Shown: positions 21,796 to 32,520 of the stretch, one piece after another
Position numbering within the stretch: the first letter of the stretch is position 1
Layout of the letters: each line of letters begins with the position of its first letter
Assembly: GCA_029721515.1 (NCBI GenBank)
Contig: CM056570.1
Location: forward strand, 2,426,533 to 2,490,532
DNA from: Synanceia verrucosa
Lineage: Eukaryota > Chordata > Actinopteri > Perciformes > Synanceiidae
Reading direction: 5' to 3'
DNA: 64,000 nt
The notes under the pieces: model-generated
Databases searched by the model: none
Seen by the model: only the letters and a program-made list of their open reading frames with translations
What the model was told of the DNA's origin: nothing
Made by a program: the position numbers and the translations under genes

Positions 21796-22694
21796 GCATA
21801 AAAATCTGCTATTTTTGGGAAGCAGCCGGTAACACACAGAGTGCCGGAGTCACCTTGACAGCTGATGCTATCTTAATATTCTGACTGCCATTCTTTAGGA
21901 GCTACAATACGTCCCCAGCGCTGCACGCCGCCCACGCCGCACGTTTTTCATAAGCAATTTACTGTGCTGGAAATCAATGCAACTGGAATCAGACTGCGGC
22001 AGATTTTCCATCTTCTATGCCAGCCCGACCTATGCTCATATGATAAACGCTTCGGAAAAAAAGGGGGTCACTAGATTTTTCTATCTGTGTGGGGGAAAAA
22101 ATGATGACTGTGTTCACAGCTAATATGAATATGTAAGCCTCTGGAGGTCTGTAACACTGCGCTTTAAAAGGCCAACACTTCAGACTTCTGTACCACTGGA
22201 GAACATTAACTAGTTCCTGGAGTTATCATTAAGAATGCATAAGGAAGGCTGCTAACGCTGTAATTCATTGTCAGGCACTTTGAAAGCTGTCACATCCCAG
22301 AGGAGGGTGAGCTACACCAACCAAAACTACAGCTGGTTACTTTAACTTGAATTATTAACATGCAGGTGGAGGAAAAAAAAAACACTGAACCAGTGGGTCA
22401 ACAGTCTGACACCTGAAATCATTAGCCATCCATCCTATTCACTAAGTTAGATATTCAATGGAGGTTCAGCTGGTTGAAACAGGACAACACAGCTTTAACC
22501 TGAAATAAACCAGTGGTTTCTACTGTAGAGCTCATTAACACCGACTGGACAGGAGAAAAGTTCATGACTGATCTGGACCAGAGCCATGTCCACTTTTTGA
22601 TCATATTTATAACATGTCATCACATGTTTGTATTGTATATGTTAGCTGTAATAGTCCTTATATTGTCTCTTCTGTGTACTGCACCTTTGTAGTC

Positions 22695-22930
22695 TAGTTT
22701 ATTACATCTCATACAGAAATACTGCACTTTTTACTAAACTACATTTATTCTGACAGCTTTAGTTACTTTGCAGATGAATTAATAAATATAAAACATATAT
22801 TAAAGGATGAAGTAGCAATTCATAAAGTAGTTTTAATCATCTCCACCTTTACCAGCTGCAAAATATGCCTTTAATGCATCAGTATTTATAATTCACTAAT
22901 AATATACAGGCTTTTTCTGCCAGGAGCAAT
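22695..22930 (+). mobile_element. Fragment of GTGGAAAGTAACT-type MITE
   Basis: ACTGCACTTTTTACTAAACT, GACAGCTTTAGTTACTTTGC and CTCCACCTTTACCAGCTGC are words of the widespread fish element represented near-complete at 35947-36305. Confidence 0.5.
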
Positions 22931-23002
22931 AATTCACTGTTGAAACTTTGAATGCTGTGCATGTAACAGAGTAGTTTTAAATTACAATATTGCTATTTTT
23001 AC

Positions 23003-23004
<2 letters not shown>

Positions 23005-23048
<44 letters not shown>
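23005..23048. repeat. (AT)n microsatellite
   Basis: About 44 bp of uninterrupted alternating A and T, ending before GAGTGTGTG. Confidence 0.95.
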
Positions 23049-23051
<3 letters not shown>

Positions 23052-23226
23052 TGTGTGTTTATTGATCACCAAGTTGATCACAGTCCAACAGCCACTCACT
23101 AAGAAACATGAAACACCAACCAGTAGCTCTCTTACCTGTCTCACCTGCACACAGGTAGGCTGCAGGATGCAGGACAGTTTCTCTTTCTGTCTCCATGTGT
23201 TGTTGTTTTGCTGACTAAGGCCTGGA

Positions 23227-23268
23227 GTGAGCTACACTGAGCAGCACTGAGCTACACTGAGCAGCACC
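23227..23268. repeat. Two-copy 20-bp direct repeat
   Basis: GAGCTACACTGAGCAGCACT occurs twice in succession, the second copy followed by AGTCTGC. Confidence 0.85.
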
Positions 23269-23577
23269 AGTCTGCAGGGACATGCCAGCTTTTCACGCCC
23301 TTTGCCCAGCAGCTAGCTTTAGCTCGTGTTTCTTGTGGCAGACGGGCGATGCTCCGTGTTTTAAAGCAGCCTCATGCCAATCACTGCCGCTGGATTCACA
23401 CTGACAACCTCAGGCATCACAGAGGTCGGCTAGCAGCTTCGTGGGGCGGTTAGCGTAACATGCTAGCCGTGCCAACCGCCGATACTAGCAGACGTTAGCC
23501 GCTGTCGCGGGCTAGCGAGCGTTTGATATTAATAACATCACTTTCAGTGTCGAAGAAGCCAAGAATGTGTGACTTAC

Positions 23578-23787
23578 CTCGGTTCAAATCGTCCACTGAA
23601 CCATTTAAGTTCGTCGCCTGGAGCAAAGAGCCGCTGCGTCTTTTCCGCCGCAGCCGAACAACAACGCAGAGAGATGACGGTGCCCTGTCCGACCCCTTCC
23701 CAAGGATTTCTAATCAGACGCGAATTATTTGCCTCTCTGCTTTGTCTGTCTGACAACAGCCATATTGACAACTAACACCTCCGAGGA
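23578..23787 (-). other. hmbox1: hmbox1 non-coding first exon (5'UTR)
   Basis: The donor CCGAG|gtaagt after 23578 is a near-perfect splice site. Upstream the sequence is CpG-rich. The frame in phase with the HMBOX1 start is open back to a TAG at about 23774 but contains no ATG, so translation should begin in the next exon. A 12-codon upstream frame starts at 23763. The transcription start is estimated from the promoter motifs, not observed. Confidence 0.6.
23725..23763 (-). other. hmbox1: Short upstream ORF in hmbox1 5'UTR
   Basis: The ATG at 23763-23761 sits in a strong context (A at -3, G at +4) and reads MAVVRQTKQRGK then TAA. It lies within CAATATGGCTG, which also resembles the YY1 element (consensus CAAGATGGCGGC) often placed at starts of vertebrate genes. 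It is only relevant if the transcription start is upstream of it. Confidence 0.4.
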
Positions 23788-23880
23788 GCTCTGAGGGAAT
23801 TGTAGTTCTGCTGTCGTAAAGGCCTCTGGCACGCAGCGGCCTTCTTTACATTAAGAACTACAAATCCCAGAGGCGGGAGC
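23788..23880. promoter_or_regulatory. hmbox1: hmbox1 core promoter with two inverted ZNF143-like motifs
   Basis: AGAACTACAATTCCCTCAGA on the - strand (23809-23790) and GAACTACAAATCCCAGAGGC on the + strand (23855-23874) both match the core ACTACAATTCCCAG of ZNF143/THAP11 sites, in opposite orientation 45 bp apart. Such motifs typically lie within 100 bp of vertebrate transcription starts. The surrounding sequence is CpG-rich. Placement just upstream of the first exon supports a promoter. Confidence 0.6.
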
Positions 23881-23999
23881 GAGCAGGGAGCTGCTGGCTC
23901 ACTGGACTACAGTTTTTAATGTGACCACAGAGGATCCGTGAACCTTGAACAGACTGCTGGTGATGCCTGGCTCAAAGGACCGGTCCCATGCTATAATCA

Positions 24000-24400
24000 T
24001 GTTATAACACAATCATGTTATAACACGAGTATTACCATGTTATTACACCTAATGACAACCATGTTATAACACGAGTATTACCATGTTATTACACCTAATG
24101 ACAACCATGTTATAACACGAGTATTACCATGTTATTACACCTAATGACAACCATGTTATAACACGAGTATTACCATGTTATTACACCTAATGACAACCAT
24201 GTTATAACACGAGTATTACCATGTTATTACACCTAATGACAACCATGTTATAACACGAGTATTACCATGTTATTACACCTAATGACAACCATGTTATAAC
24301 AGGAGTATTACCATGTTATTACACCTAATTACAACCATGTTATAACAGGAGTTTTACCATGTTATTACACCTAATTACAACCATGTTATAACAGGATTGT
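24000..24400. repeat. 46-bp dimeric satellite, about 8.5 copies
   Basis: Unit ACCATGTTATAACACGAGT/ATT plus ACCATGTTATTACACCTAAT/GACA repeats every 46 bp from about 24012. Both halves begin ACCATGTTATWACAC, so the unit arose by doubling an ancestral repeat of about 23 bp. The first copies are almost identical; the last two carry shared changes (AACAGGAG, CTAATTACA). Confidence 0.95.
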
Positions 24401-25079
24401 TGTTATAGTAGAGAAACATTTACTGTTATAACTCCATATTTATGTGTTTACAACACATTTCACCTGATGTTAAAAAGTGATAACTACAGAGCTGATCATC
24501 ACTTTTAAACATATTAACGTGTATAAATGTGATCAGTTATTATTACAAAGTTACAACACGAAATGTTCCACATTTTAGCAACATAAGTGTAAATATACAG
24601 TATGGAAACCTATTGCTGTCATCACATGTAAAGTTTATTTTCCTAACAAGATATTTTCACGTTACATGGACATTAAAAGTTTTAATAAAAAAAATGATAT
24701 AATTATTCAAACAGTATTGTATTTATCTCGCATGAAACTTTATTTTAAATGTGAAGACGTTTAGGTTATAACATCATAACAATATAAGTGTATGTATGGA
24801 AACCTAATGCTGACATATGAGAGCAGAAAACCCAGATCCAGGACAGGTTTATTGTTATAACAGGATATTTTCATATTATTACAACAATTACAAACTTATT
24901 ATTATGTCATAATAGTAAACTTCTTGTTCCGTTCTTGAGCTTCACATGGTTGAACATTTCAGACAACATGAGAAGTGATTTAAAAGATGTTAGTGATTCT
25001 GTAAGGCTTGGTAGAATTTATATATGCAGTGACAGATGATAAGTACATATTAAAAAAAAGAAAAAATGTGCATCAGGGA

Positions 25080-25270
25080 CTGTAAATTACAATGTGTGAC
25101 TGCAGCAGAGCATATTTTGTTGTTAGTGACGGCCTGAGGGAAGAAAGTGTCCTTATGTAAGATGTAATTTTAGTTTGGAAACAAAGTAGTTGCTGCATTT
25201 TATTCTTAGAATCCAGTCGTGATGCAGTAATCTAGTCCAGTCCTGTTGAACCTTAATTGACCCAGAAACA
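25080..25270 (+). repeat. LINE-related fragment
   Basis: GACGGCCTGAGGGAAGAAAG followed by TGTCCTTATG resembles a fragment seen near the 3' region of fish LINEs. Heavily decayed, no frame. Confidence 0.3.
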
Positions 25271-26339
25271 CTTTAAACAGAGGAAAAAGTACAGATATTA
25301 AGGCTGAATTATCAACACATCACATTCTTGTCGGTTTATCTGTTATGGTGTAAACAGATGAGTGTAGCATCATCTCCAAACGAGCTGAGTTTCATAACGA
25401 GGCTACGATTAAGTTAGAAACAAAGCCTGCAGACATACAGCCCTATTTGCATATGTTCAGTGTTGAAGGTGTGCAGGATCTGTTTACTCAGCTGGTTTAG
25501 GAGGGAGGAGAAATTAAAAGAAGCTTAATTCTGGAGGGGAAATGGATCCAGGTGGCTAACTCAGAATGTGCATCAGTTAGACATTTCGACTAAAAAAACG
25601 CAGCCCATTTAAGTTCATATTTTCTTCTTTTTTCTTCCTGCTTCATTTCAGCCTCACCTGCTCTCTGCTCTGCAGGGCTCTGATCTTTCTGTGATACGTG
25701 ACACTGTGTTACTGTGAGATCCAATCTAATGGTCAGAGCTCACAGGGCGTTTGTTGTCAAGTTAACCTCTTCTGCACAGTTTGACCCAGAGGTCAAAGCG
25801 CTTGTTTTGAATGAGTGGAGGTGTTAAACAGGCACATGATGCACCATAGAATATGATGAATATTTGTGCTGGTGCTATTTGTGCGACATACCACCACACA
25901 AGTTATAAACGAGGTCTGAGATCAGATCTGTGTTTATTGTGTGCTCCTCATACTGCCCCCATATGGCAGCAACTCAACCTGACACTGTGTGCTGCCTGTC
26001 CCACAGACAATCAGATCATTTACTGTTTAAAGAGCGCAACATTTGTTCTGATTTAAAATCAATGAATATGCCAGAGATGTAAATCTAATTATGTTTTAGC
26101 AAAAGCATCAAGCAGGCAGTGAGAGTGAAAGTATTTATGAGTTGACACAGATGAACCAACAACCTTCATAATCCCTTGAACATTCTGAGAGTAATTTGAT
26201 TTAACTGGTTCTTACTTACTCTACAGATTGATATTAATGATAAAATATATTATAATCAAGAAATAGGTTACCATGTAATATTGATCCTGGGAGGAACTTC
26301 ACAAACTTCCAAGCAGTATTTAAACCAATTAAAGTTATT

Positions 26340-26560
26340 ATAAAACAATATTATATGTATTTCTGTGTAATGGGCCATTCTAAATGATGGGTATTTTTTT
26401 TACCTTTCTCGTCACTATTTTATGTATAGTTTTTATTTTATGTATATAGTCACTGAAATTTTGTTCGTAGAGTATTTTGACATATATTCCTGCTTTTACT
26501 GAAGTACTTCAGTATTCTGAAGTATTGTACTGTATTTACAGTAATATTCTGTAAAATATG
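26340..26560 (+). mobile_element. Fragment of GTGGAAAGTAACT-type MITE
   Basis: GTGTAATGGGCCATTCTAAA and GAAGTACTTCAGTATTCTGA match words of the family represented at 35947-36305; both ends are missing. Confidence 0.35.
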
Positions 26561-26705
26561 AAATAATTATACTAAGTACACCCTTCAAGTTGGAAGCTGT
26601 ATTACCGGAAGTGTGAGTAATGTCTGTTTTGATGCGACTTTGACTAATTTATCAGTTCCTCGTTGTCACCATTAAGGGAAAAAAAACACTTATTAACATC
26701 TGTCA

Positions 26706-26752
26706 GCATCCATCCATCCATTAACTACCGCTTATCCTCATAGGGTCGCGGG
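26706..26752 (+). repeat. Common fish interspersed repeat fragment
   Basis: CATCCATCCATCCATTAACT, then ACCGCTTATCC and GGGTCGCGGG, is a familiar fragment in fish genomes. Confidence 0.5.
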
Positions 26753-27249
26753 TCTGTCAGCATCATTATTCAAAATTTATAATAAAAATCGGTGTTTTAT
26801 TTTTGTTTGTACGGTCAGGATAATTTACATAGAGATCAAGTATCTAATCTAAAATATCAGATTATTTCTTCCACCACTATCTACATAAAATAAGTATTTA
26901 ACATAAATATAATGTTCAATAATTATACTAAATATTGCATACTAACCTCCAGGTGACCACGAGTAACTAACTTACTACATCTCACCTTGGAAATTATATT
27001 TTTGCCGGAAGGGTATGTATGCTATAATATCTGCATTGACGTTGCTTCCTGCCACCACATTGTATTTGTCATGTTATTATTGTTTATGACAAATCGTTAC
27101 CATGACGACTCATTATGCTCCCGCGGTTACCAAGAGTAACCACACCTTTGTGTACGTTAGAAAGTTATATTTTGAAACAACTTACCGGAAGTATGAGTAT
27201 GCTGTAATGTCTACGCCATTTTGACTACTTCGTCAGTTGCTCGCTGTCA

Positions 27250-27263
27250 CCACTAGAGGGCAG
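27250..27263 (+). promoter_or_regulatory. CTCF consensus motif
   Basis: CCACTAGAGGGCAG fits the core CCASYAGRKGGCRS at all 14 positions. It lies in the third copy of the local repeated segment, less than 200 bp upstream of the proposed + strand first exon. Confidence 0.55.
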
Positions 27264-27436
27264 AAAACACACATATTTCCGAGTATTAACATAGAGGAGG
27301 GCTCAAGAACCACTCATGATTAAAACAAGTTTGACTTTAATTTAAATGGCCAGGCTAATTTACAGCTTATAGTTATTAATATTTTACACTAATGTTAAGC
27401 TTTCTAGTTGCTGTGTAGTCGTCGGGGAATAGGAAG

Positions 27437-27778
27437 TTGGAGTACTTGGGGGTTCTCCCCTTGGAAATATGGAGCTATTTTACTCTATATATACAAAGAT
27501 CATTTTTGATAAATTCAGTGCAAACTGTTTTTACTTTACCACGACTACACGGCCAGGAGGTAGGAGGCCAGAGCGCATTGTTTCTTTTTAGTGCCCTCCG
27601 AAGCTCCCTACGTCTTTCCCAAAAAAACCCAGAAGTCAGTGCGCAGCTGCCCACCCAACATGGTTTGATGCTGGATAGTGAATTCATCAGTAAACCGGCT
27701 AAAAACTACAATACAGGACCAGGAATACTTTTCTCCTCGCCTGTTTACTGTTCAGCGGGTATTTGGCGTCCATACCAG
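27437..27778 (+). other. Candidate first exon (5'UTR) of an unidentified + strand gene
   Basis: After AT-rich intergenic DNA the sequence becomes more GC-rich. CCATACCAG|gtgggt at 27778 is a good donor, and the following bases are CpG-containing, as at many vertebrate gene starts. An open frame of about 142 codons runs across the donor but has no recognisable domain. The left boundary is arbitrary. Human neighbours of HMBOX1 include INTS9 and EXTL3. INTS9 would carry coding sequence in its first exon and none is seen; EXTL3 has non-coding 5' exons, but its identity here is unproven. Confidence 0.3.
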
Positions 27779-28224
27779 GTGGGTGTCCGCGTGAGTGTGC
27801 AGCTTGCTGGGGGAAGAAACCGCAGAGAAACCGCTGTTTTCCAGCTGTTTTGGTCAGCTAGCTAGCAGCAGCGGCTAGCAGTTAGCTAACATGAACTTAA
27901 GCTAGCTAGCTAGTGAGAGCAAACATCAGCCTTGTTTTGTTTTGGTGGAGCATGAAGTTAAATATGAACTCTGTGACGATAAGACGGGGTGTGTGAATGT
28001 TTGGGCTCCTCACAGGGAAGTTTTGGCGTTAGAGATTTATTGTTATTGAAGGTTATTACAGGTTATTGATGCTAGCTTGACTGAGAGGGTCTGCTGTGAT
28101 TTGATAGCGTTCAGGCCGAAGCTACAAAGATACAGTGTCTTTAATTCACACTAAACTGACGGTAACTACTGTTAACAAACAGTGTTAGTTTACTGGCAGA
28201 ACATGTGCTATGTTGTGTCATCTG

Positions 28225-28515
28225 TGTAACTGAATACATTTACTGTACTGTTCAGTTCTGTTGTATATTCCCATTACAAGAAAATACTCCATTGTGTTTG
28301 ATGGATTTAGTTAAAACAAAAATATATTATAATGTATTATTATTATTATTGTTAAGACTCCTCTCAGTGAAATTCACGTTATAATAAGCCCCATTATTTC
28401 ACCATTAATTAATATATCTTATATTAGAATTTGATTTTGTTGTTCTGAAATTCTGCATAATGAGTACTTTCACTTTTGGCACAATTAATACTTGTACTTT
28501 TGTTCTAGAGTAAAT
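28225..28515 (+). mobile_element. Fragment of GTGGAAAGTAACT-type MITE
   Basis: ACTGAATACATTTACTGTAC at the left and TCTGCATAATGAGTACTTTC, then AATACTTGTACTTTTGTTCT, at the right are typical words of the family. The interior is diverged. Confidence 0.45.
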
Positions 28516-29590
28516 AAAAAAAAAAGTGCAACATAGGATAAGAATTGAATTATTAATTTGTGTTATCTTTAATTTTGCAGAGCATCTTGTAGAAAACTAT
28601 TCTGTTCTTCTAGGTGGAAATGTTTGTGCTCTGCTCTCCTGCTGTGTTTTCTTGTATTCTGAGCTGCAACTAACATGTTTATTAATCTGTCCATTATTAC
28701 TCTTATTAGTTGTGTCATGCTTAAAATGTTTAATTGTTTTATGAAGCATACTATTCTTTTGTCCATGACACAAAGATATTACATTTATTCTCAGGACTAA
28801 TGTAAATTCGTCAAAGTAAAGCCTCTCAATCTATAGCTAAAGCTGTACTCTTTAATTTAATTAATTCAACTTTTATTCCATTCCCACATCCCTGAAACCA
28901 GTCTTTAATTGATATAGTATATATTATTTTGAGTATATAATAATATTTGGCTTTATTATTGTACAAACAGGGAACTCAGGGAATATTTCCTGTGACCTTT
29001 CATCAAGTGAAACCCTTTGATCCAGCTTCATGACACAAAAAAGCACCATCATTCAAGCTTCATCGTAGTGAAGAGCCCCATTAGCTTCAGGTTTTCGTTG
29101 AGAGGAGAGGATATGTTTGATTATGGAAAAAGATGTTTCACACCGTGCTCTGTGTTTTTACACTGAGCTCTGTGTCATTAGTTTGTTGAGGGTTTCTCTC
29201 ACGAGCATTAGCGAGTTAATCCTCCTCTCACAGCTTCTCAGCGTCATGTAGCTGCATAGCTGTTTAGAAACAGACGTGGAGAATAAAAGGCAGAGAGTAC
29301 TGGGTCACTGGACTGCAGGACTGCAGGGAAAACTTCGGCAGTGTTAAGTCTGGCTGCTTTTATTCAGCTTTTACAGGGATAAGTGGACGTGTATGCAGTT
29401 CTAGCCACAATCCAGCAGTAATGTGAAAACAGTGTAAAGTGCAGCAGGTCACTTGAAATGTTTTATTGTGAAATGTTTTGTCATGTGATGGAAACAAATG
29501 TCAGTCGCTGTTGATCTACAGTTTTGTGGGAGAGATGTGGCCTCTTCAGGGAGATTTAGCTCAACATCTTTCATGTTCTCCTCTTATCAG

Positions 29591-29664
29591 AGTTTCCTGG
29601 AGGCTGCCAGGTGAGGTCGAAGCATCGCTGTCAGAAACGAGGCGACGCAGCCGAAGAATTTACG
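29591..29664 (+). other. Candidate non-coding exon, 74 bp
   Basis: A strong pyrimidine-rich acceptor, CTTTCATGTTCTCCTCTTAT then CAG, ends at 29590. The donor TTTACG|gtaaga follows 29664. The content is moderately GC-rich with CpGs. There is no start codon. It could be a 5'UTR exon of the + strand transcript; chance splice-site pairs of this quality are not rare. Confidence 0.25.
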
Positions 29665-29977
29665 GTAAGAGTCTGAAACAAACCCTCTCCGGTCTGAAGT
29701 GCAGCACACAACATGGAAAACACCAGGGTTATCATAGCAATACGTCTTTTTAGCTCTCATAAGTCACTGCGGAAAAAAAAGATGAATTTCCATCAGCTCT
29801 GGTGATGTTGAATGTGCAAACGCTGCTGTGACACAGTATCTTCACTGTCGTAGCTAACAGTGATATACTTCAATTTACCAGTGCAGTTTTAGCAGTACAT
29901 AGTGATGAATGTTTTTTTAATAGTTTTTTCATCACGCCGCGATTCATCCATCCATCCCTTGTAGGTGCATTTAAAGT

Positions 29978-29991
29978 CCAGTAGGGGGCAG
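29978..29991 (+). promoter_or_regulatory. CTCF consensus motif
   Basis: CCAGTAGGGGGCAG fits CCASYAGRKGGCRS at all 14 positions, same strand as the motif at 27250. Confidence 0.5.
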
Positions 29992-30124
29992 TCTTATGTT
30001 TCCTATTCCCTCAGCATCAGTCCAGCTGTGCTCACTAGACAACGCCGTCCTGCAGGACTTCCTGTTGTGATTTCATGGCTAATGTGCAAAGAAAGTTTGT
30101 GGACTTATAATTTGCCCCTATAAA

Positions 30125-30505
30125 TAAATCAGCAACTATTGTCATGATCAATTAATCGGTTAGAGTATATTTTTAGGGAATAAATTCTCTGATTTCAGCT
30201 TCGTTGATGTGGATATTTCTGGATTCTTTCCTCCTCTGTGACGGTGAACAGAGAATATTTGAGTTGCGCACAAAACAAGACGTTTGAGGATGTTGTCTTT
30301 GGCTTTGGGAAACAGAAAAAATGCTGATAAATGATGATCAGCGTTTCCTTAAAGGTCAAGATGACGTCCTCAAATGTCTCCTTTTGTCCTCAACTCAGTG
30401 ATATTCAGTTTAGAAGTGTTCACACTAAAGAAGCTGGAATCATCACAATAGTTGCTCTTTGATTTAACTAATTGATGAAACGTTGCAGCTCTGTATTAGT
30501 TGACG
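30125..30505 (+). mobile_element. ATTAATCGATTA-type MITE
   Basis: It begins near ATCAATTAATCGGTTAGAGT, contains GATGACGTCCTCAAATGTCT, CAGTGATATTCAGTTT and AAGAAGCTGGAATCA, and ends ATTGATGAAACGTTGCAGCT. The family is very common in fish. Other pieces: 19755-19830, 38800-38915, 55990-56130. Confidence 0.65.
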
Positions 30506-30919
30506 GTTCTCCCCATAATGTTCACTTGTGTCTGTGATATGGATCTTTTGTGACCGGAGTCGTTTCTGCTTCTCTTCATGAACGTTCACTTTGAACCCAT
30601 CACCCTCCACTCCATGCTGGCCTCCAGCCCTGATGAACAACTGGCCCAGACAGCTGCCTCTAACAGCTGCTCACCATCTCACTTCTTTGGCTGATCTCCA
30701 TCTGGGCAACTTTTTCCATGGCGTTGTCATTTTTTTTTTTAAGCCAACGCCCTCTGTTTCTAAATCAGTCTTTATGCTACCATTGTGCCATTCAGCAAAA
30801 AAAATACTGAAATGAATTAATTTGATGTGGTTTAGAAGCATTTATATGATGCCTCCTCGATTTGTCTGCTACCGTCAGCAGAATTCATCCTCATTGGATT
30901 TTTTTATGGGGTTTTTAGG

Positions 30920-31335
30920 GGTCAAATTCGGGTTTGAAGAGTGAAGTCTCAAAGCTGCAGCTTGTCTATCAGCCAGCAGGGGGCGACTCCTTTGATTGAA
31001 AATCAGTCTGATAGAAAATGACTCTACTTCTCTCTTTATTCCCTCAGTAAACATTATAAACATGAGTTTATGGTCTCAGTCTTTAGTTTCAAGTCTTCTT
31101 CACTACAGCATGATGTTAAATTATGGTTCAATTTAGAGTCAAACTGACCACAAAGCAGAGGATGATTGAGGACAGGGTGAACAGCTGATTGACAGTTTGT
31201 TGTTTTTGGTTAATGAAAGTTAATTGGAACATTTTCTTTTCCTGTAAATATGCCTATAAAAAAGTCAAGATGGTGACTCCAAAATGATGAACTAAAGGCC
31301 TCAAAACGGTGACTATGTCCACTCCTGACCTGCAA
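30920..31335 (+). mobile_element. MITE carrying CCAGCAGGGGGCGA
   Basis: CCAGCAGGGGGCGACTCCTT, CCCTCAGTAAACATTATAAA, CATGAGTTTATGGTCTCAGT, CTACAGCATGATGTTAAATT and ATTTAGAGTCAAACTGACCA, in this order, are diagnostic for an abundant fish element. It ends with AAGATGGTGACTCC and GTGACTATGTCCACTC. A CTCF-like word (13 of 14 matches) sits at 30973-30986. Confidence 0.65.
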
Positions 31336-32379
31336 TAGATGGTAATGATCAACGAAATGTTTATTTTCCGCCCCTTATCAGTGTACCTCTGTTTCCTTTT
31401 ACCACCATAACCCTCCGCTGACGACACCAGCATTCGTCTCCATCTCCACTGGATGAATCCCATGTGTCATCGGCGCTGTAGCCGTCTGCTCTGAGTCGTC
31501 TTTTGTCCATCTGCTGATTGCATGTTGTCATCTCTCCCGATTGTAACCGCTGGCATTTAGTTGTGGGGAAATATTCCCTGAGAAATGGCAGTAAAGCAAA
31601 GTGAGGTAATGCACGAAACCGTCTGAAAAAGCTTAGCTTCTTTGCACCTGTTTGTCCTCTCAGGACATTGATGTTATCAGCCTCCATAGATTAAAAAAAA
31701 AACAGGTGGAAAAATACTGTACAACACACATCTATCTAAGATAACAGTATGACTGGCAGAGGTTAATCCCGCTGTAACCTCCACTATAAATTGCCCCAAA
31801 CTGGAAAACTCAAATTACCTGGTGACCCCAGTGACCTTTGGTCCTGCTGCTGATGTGCAGTTGTTGGTGTTGTAATTTATCCAGCCTTGCAGCGAGCTGC
31901 ATCCTGTGCTTTTTGCTCCTCCGGGGCAGCACAGGGGTTAATCGGACCGGGGGTTGGTTGCCTGCCATCCGAGGCATGACTGCACACTTGCTGTCTATAA
32001 TTCAAACTGTTGCACTGCGCTCTTTGATGTCGGGCTGAAGGATGGAGGCTCTGGTGGATGTTGAAGACCCCGTGGCACCAGCATGCCTAATCTCTGTCTG
32101 TCTTCAGACTGCTGCACAGTATGGGTTTGTGTCTTCTGGTGGTGCTGACAGGCGTTTGGCCCAAAGCTTTTCACTCTCTAGCCTGTCTGGATGTGGATTT
32201 AGATTAGCCTGAGATTCATATTTTGCTTTCAGTAGGGATGAAATCCAACCTGAGACTCAAATTTCAGTTGTTTGTTTTTTCATTGGAGGGTAGAGTAACT
32301 GGTCTGTGAGACGATCCTTTGGAAATCTGAAGCACCAAGCAGCTTTTTAGCTGGTGGACAGTCTTTTCCGGCTCATTCA

Positions 32380-32520
32380 GGATGTTGAAAAGTAGAATAG
32401 AATACTTTCTATTCATCCCCCGATCACTCACTACAGCAACATAAAAAAAAAGTTATGGTAAGAAACACACAAACAATAAACAACACTAATGACATCATAG
32501 AACACATAATAAAAATAAAT
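32380..32520 (+). repeat. LINE-tail-like fragment
   Basis: AGAATAGAATACTTTCTATT and CATCCCCCGATCAC, followed by A-rich sequence, resemble a fish LINE 3' end. No frame. Confidence 0.3.

Larger units (their letters stand above)
21407..23577 (-). other. hmbox1: hmbox1 first intron
   Basis: A 2.2-kb intron between the non-coding exon and the first coding exon. It contains the purine-rich block at 21425-21795, a MITE fragment at 22695-22930, an (AT)n run at 23005-23048, and a small direct repeat at 23227-23268. Confidence 0.75.
26570..27290 (+). repeat. Three diverged copies of a roughly 100-bp segment
   Basis: TATTACCGGAAGTGTGAGTA (26602), TTTGCCGGAAGGGTATGTAT (27001) and CTTACCGGAAGTATGAGTAT (27181) each begin a segment that continues with TGTCTGTTTTG/TATCTGCATTG/TGTCTACGCCATTTTG and then a CACCA word. 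The first and third are most similar and share TATCAGTTCCTCGTTGTCAC and GTCAGTTGCTCGCTGTCAC. Confidence 0.6.
23881..27436. other. Intergenic region between hmbox1 and the next + strand transcript
   Basis: No gene recognised in 3.5 kb of AT-rich DNA. It contains the 46-bp satellite (24000-24400), a LINE-tail-like block (25080-25270), MITE-type fragments (26340-26560), a short common-repeat fragment (26706-26752) and three diverged copies of a local segment (26570-27290). Confidence 0.65.

Noticed and set aside
27437..27865. 142-codon open frame as a coding exon
   Set aside because: It runs through a good splice donor at 27778, lacks any domain, and the region looks like a promoter and 5'UTR.
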